Shown here piece after piece: positions 61,620 through 64,000 of a stretch of 64,000 nucleotides of DNA. Source of the stretch: an uncultured Saprospiraceae bacterium (GTDB lineage: Bacteria > Bacteroidota > Bacteroidia > Chitinophagales > Saprospiraceae); NCBI GenBank assembly GCA_937941765.1, contig CALDGQ010000102.1:30156-94155 (forward strand), given 5' to 3'. Each line of letters opens with the position of its first letter. The first letter of the stretch is position 1. The notes below the pieces were generated by a model. It had not been told where the DNA came from, made no database searches, and was given only the letters and a program-made list of their open reading frames with translations. Made by a program: the position numbers and the translations under genes.

Positions 61620-63181
61620 CCGAATCAAAAGACCATATGCTTGATTCCGTTCCAACTAAAGTTTTTTTATTTTTTGCGACTGTATCTCAATTAATTCAAC
61701 GTGCACTATATTTTTCTATTGGAGAGGATATATCAACTCAATTGTATGCGACAACAAATTTTGTAAAAGGAAAAGGAATCTCTGTAAATGAAGTTTTTGC
61801 AAATGACTTGGGGGATTCCGTCTCTAGATTGTTGACAAATTGGCCAATTGGATATACGCTTTTTTTAGGACCGATTTATAAAATGACAGATGATATCTTA
61901 TTGTCTGCTATGATTCTGGATCTTTTATTTATAGCGTTGTTTATCTTCCTATTTTATCAATTACTAAAACAAGTACAGGTTAGTGAAAAAGCTATAAAGC
62001 TAGCCTTGTTGTTTTTAGCAATATCCAGTACGCCACTTTTATATACGACTCGAACTGGAGTTTTAGCTATCTGTTTTTTGATGATTGCGATATTGCATTT
62101 CTTAAAGTTGAATGAAAGTGAATCAACAAAATGGAGTAGTGTAATATTGAATGGAATGCTATTTTCGGTACCCATATTATTTCGCTATTCTTATACTCCT
62201 TTTGTGGCTATGCCCATTTTGTTTTTTGGAATGAGGTGGTTGTTGACAAAAGAAGTGAAATTTATAAAGCATGCTTTTGTTAGTTTGATTGTAATTGGTT
62301 TAACCGTTTTAGGAATCAGTTGCATCCAATATGCTATGGTCGGAGAACGAACCTACTTAGCATCATCAACAGGATTCGGCTTTCATTTTTCAAACTTAAT
62401 TTATTTTAAAGAATTTTTATTCAAAGGTTTATTTTTCGTTCAGCCGATTATTGAACTGGCAGGAGACAAAGACTTTGTAATAAAGTTAGGATTCAAAATA
62501 TTTGGTATCCTCTTTTCCACAATCATGTTGATAAAGCTGTTGATAACCGCATTTAAAACTAGATTTGAGAAAAATGGAAATTTCGAATTGTTAGCAATTA
62601 TTATTATCACGCTTAATATTGCATTACTAGTTTTTCTAAGTTTAAAATACTCCAACTATCATTTGACAACTTATCCTTGGACCTTTGTACAAGAAACACG
62701 CTATTTTTTACCGTCCATCATTTTGCTATTGGTTTTTATGTTTAGAAATTACTCAACTAGTTGGATTCAAATTTTTTTAAAAGTGGCAGTAGGATTTGCA
62801 GGCATTTTATTCATTGCAGGTATTTTGAGAATTGCGATTGCTGGACCAACAAATAATTTTTACTCAAAACGATACAAAGATTTAAATATCATCAAAAAGC
62901 AGTTGTCTGAATTAAATGAACCGGTTGTTTTTTCAACACAGGCGAAAGAAATTGTACTCCGAAATTTGATCGCTATAGAAGGTTATCCAATATTTACTGA
63001 ATCAGTTGTAGAAAATTTAAAAGGAAATAGGTTCAATTCAAGTTCACCAATAACTTTGGTCACAAAATTCAATAAAGAAGATTATCTTGAGAATGAAAAA
63101 TTCTTAATGAGTAATGATTGTCAAAAGATATTTGAAAACGAACATTTTATTTTAGTCAAAACCAAGATTCCTTTTGGATAA
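61616..63181 (+). CDS. GT-C-like membrane glycosyltransferase (GT39/ArnT-like)
   Basis: Membrane protein of 521 residues with about 11-12 hydrophobic segments and a soluble C-terminal domain of about 100 residues. The first loop after membrane segment 1 (SIGEDISTQLYATTNF) has the acidic pair expected of GT-C catalytic loops, and the second part includes TNWPIGYTLFLGPIY. The layout resembles protein mannosyltransferase/ArnT-like enzymes that use polyprenyl-phosphate sugar donors on the periplasmic side. It overlaps its neighbours (ATGA at 61616, TTG start of the next gene inside its end). Donor and acceptor are unknown. Confidence 0.68.
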   Translation: MTESKDHMLDSVPTKVFLFFATVSQLIQRALYFSIGEDISTQLYATTNFVKGKGISVNEVFANDLGDSVSRLLTNWPIGYTLFLGPIYKMTDDILLSAMILDLLFIALFIFLFYQLLKQVQVSEKAIKLALLFLAISSTPLLYTTRTGVLAICFLMIAILHFLKLNESESTKWSSVILNGMLFSVPILFRYSYTPFVAMPILFFGMRWLLTKEVKFIKHAFVSLIVIGLTVLGISCIQYAMVGERTYLASSTGFGFHFSNLIYFKEFLFKGLFFVQPIIELAGDKDFVIKLGFKIFGILFSTIMLIKLLITAFKTRFEKNGNFELLAIIIITLNIALLVFLSLKYSNYHLTTYPWTFVQETRYFLPSIILLLVFMFRNYSTSWIQIFLKVAVGFAGILFIAGILRIAIAGPTNNFYSKRYKDLNIIKKQLSELNEPVVFSTQAKEIVLRNLIAIEGYPIFTESVVENLKGNRFNSSSPITLVTKFNKEDYLENEKFLMSNDCQKIFENEHFILVKTKIPFG

Positions 63182-63851
63182 AACTTTCATTATCATACCA
63201 TGTTACAACGAAAAAGAAGTAATCCGAAACACGATACTTCCGTTGATGGCATTGCCTTATGAGGTGGTGGTAATTGATGATGGCTCTACTGAAAATATTC
63301 TGGATGAAATAAAAGATCTGAATATCTACTATCTTCGACATCCTGTCAATCTTGGACAAGGTGCGGCATTACAAACTGGGATGGATTTTGCATTTCGGAA
63401 TGAGGCTTCATTTTTAATTCACTTTGATGCAGACGGACAACATCAAGTAAGTGATATCAAAAAAATGTTGGAACCATTGAAAAATGAAAATTGTGACGTA
63501 GTATTAGGTTCTCGTTTTTTACAAGATTCGACGAAAGCGTCTGTCCCATTTTACAAAAGATCTTTGTTGCAATTTGCCAAAATCGTCAATGGTTTATTTA
63601 CAGGAATCTGGTTGAGTGATGCACACAATGGCTTCCGCGCATTAAATAGAAATGCTTTTTCTAAAATTAGGTTGGAAGAAAATAACATGGTACATGCAAC
63701 AGAGATTATTCAGCAAATCAAAAAGCATAATTTAGTTTATCAAGAAGTACCAACACAAATTATATACACGGAATATTCGAAACAAAAAGGCCAATCACCA
63801 CTCAATGCCATCAGTATTTTTATTGACTTAATTTTAAAGAAATTATTATGA
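63174..63851 (+). CDS. polyprenyl-phosphate glycosyltransferase, GT2 (DPM1/GtrB-like)
   Basis: GT2 enzyme of 225 residues predicted to load a sugar on undecaprenyl phosphate. FIIIPCYNEKEVIRNTILPL, VVVIDDGSTEN, LRHPVNLGQGAALQTGMDFA, FDADGQHQVSDI (DxD) and GSRFLQDSTK match the DPM1/DPG synthase group. There are no C-terminal membrane segments, unlike GtrB; membrane association could come from the next gene. The start is TTG 63174, overlapping the previous gene by 8 bases. The stop overlaps the DUF2304-like gene (ATGA). Confidence 0.88.
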   Translation: MDKTFIIIPCYNEKEVIRNTILPLMALPYEVVVIDDGSTENILDEIKDLNIYYLRHPVNLGQGAALQTGMDFAFRNEASFLIHFDADGQHQVSDIKKMLEPLKNENCDVVLGSRFLQDSTKASVPFYKRSLLQFAKIVNGLFTGIWLSDAHNGFRALNRNAFSKIRLEENNMVHATEIIQQIKKHNLVYQEVPTQIIYTEYSKQKGQSPLNAISIFIDLILKKLL

Positions 63852-64000
63852 GTATCATACAACTGATATTGACCGTTTCAATATTGCTTTTATTGTGGTT
63901 GTATATCAAACATTTCAAAACCCAATTAATTTCGAAAGTTTTATTTTCGATTCTTTTTGTTGCAGGAATTGTAGCAGTTATCTTTCCTGAAGTGACCAAT
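63848..64000 (+). CDS. DUF2304-like small membrane protein (partial, runs off window)
   Basis: The first 51 residues are visible: MSIIQLILTVSILLLLWLYI, a basic loop, then VLFSILFVAGIVAVIFPEVTN at the window end. Two membrane segments and the FPEVTN ending are typical of DUF2304 proteins, which normally follow a DPM1-like GT2, as here. The start overlaps the GT2 stop by 4 bases. It may anchor or assist the GT2 product, but no reaction is known. Confidence 0.8.
   Translation, partial: MSIIQLILTVSILLLLWLYIKHFKTQLISKVLFSILFVAGIVAVIFPEVTN

Noticed and set aside
1..64000. CRISPR arrays, tRNA or rRNA genes, insertion sequences, phage genes, riboswitches
   Set aside because: I looked for regular direct repeats, cloverleaf-type sequences, transposase or integrase motifs and known B12 or SAM riboswitch cores, and saw none I could support.

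Overview
The window is AT-rich DNA (about one third G+C by eye) that reads as a member of the Bacteroidota. Three things point there: perfect TAnnTTTG -7 promoter boxes, a NusG paralogue of the UpxY type inside a polysaccharide operon, and frequent TTG/GTG starts without strong Shine-Dalgarno sequences. The protein style suggests a free-living, possibly marine group such as Saprospirales or Chitinophagales, but this is only an impression. I see no tRNA, rRNA, insertion sequence, phage gene or CRISPR array.

Region 1 (1-3361, minus strand): 418 bases without a gene, holding a run of compact hairpins and a bidirectional terminator, then the operon cysC-cysD-cysN. This operon activates sulfate to APS and PAPS. 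No PAPS reductase or sulfite reductase gene is in view. Region 2 (3362-7235): a divergent promoter region and metH, the B12-dependent methionine synthase.

Region 3 (7420 to beyond 64000, all plus strand): one long train of about 50 genes for a heavily decorated surface polysaccharide, many joined by ATGA or TAATG overlaps. It starts with an SLBB outer-membrane export protein, a Wzz-like chain-length protein, an HTH/nucleotidyltransferase regulator, an acetyltransferase and the UpxY-like antiterminator. Nucleotide-sugar genes follow. A WbpB/D/E/I set plus a TviB-type dehydrogenase is predicted to make UDP-ManNAc3NAcA. The wecD-wecE-wecF set makes and transfers Fuc4NAc, as in enterobacterial common antigen. 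A PMI-type cupin, manC, gmd and fcl lead to GDP-L-fucose. A third DegT aminotransferase may draw on the same GDP-4-keto-sugar. Both a Wzx/Wzy system and a Wzm/Wzt ABC exporter are encoded.

Modification genes are unusually many: three sulfotransferases, six methyltransferase domains, three left-handed beta-helix acyltransferases, a carbamoyltransferase and a PIG-L deacetylase. The sulfotransferases explain why a PAPS operon lies next door. The end of the window holds a likely polyprenyl-phosphate-sugar module: a DPM1-like GT2, a DUF2304-like protein and GT-C-like membrane proteins.

The most unusual items are: (i) an acetyltransferase-kinase-methyltransferase fusion overlapping wzt, which looks like a re-ordered and enlarged relative of the WbdD chain terminator; (ii) two paralogous lipoprotein-like proteins resembling animal and venom hyaluronidases (GH56), the second apparently starting at ATT; (iii) an alkaline-phosphatase-superfamily-like protein with degraded active-site motifs; (iv) several strong intergenic palindromes, including two mutually complementary hairpins at 55146 and 55209.
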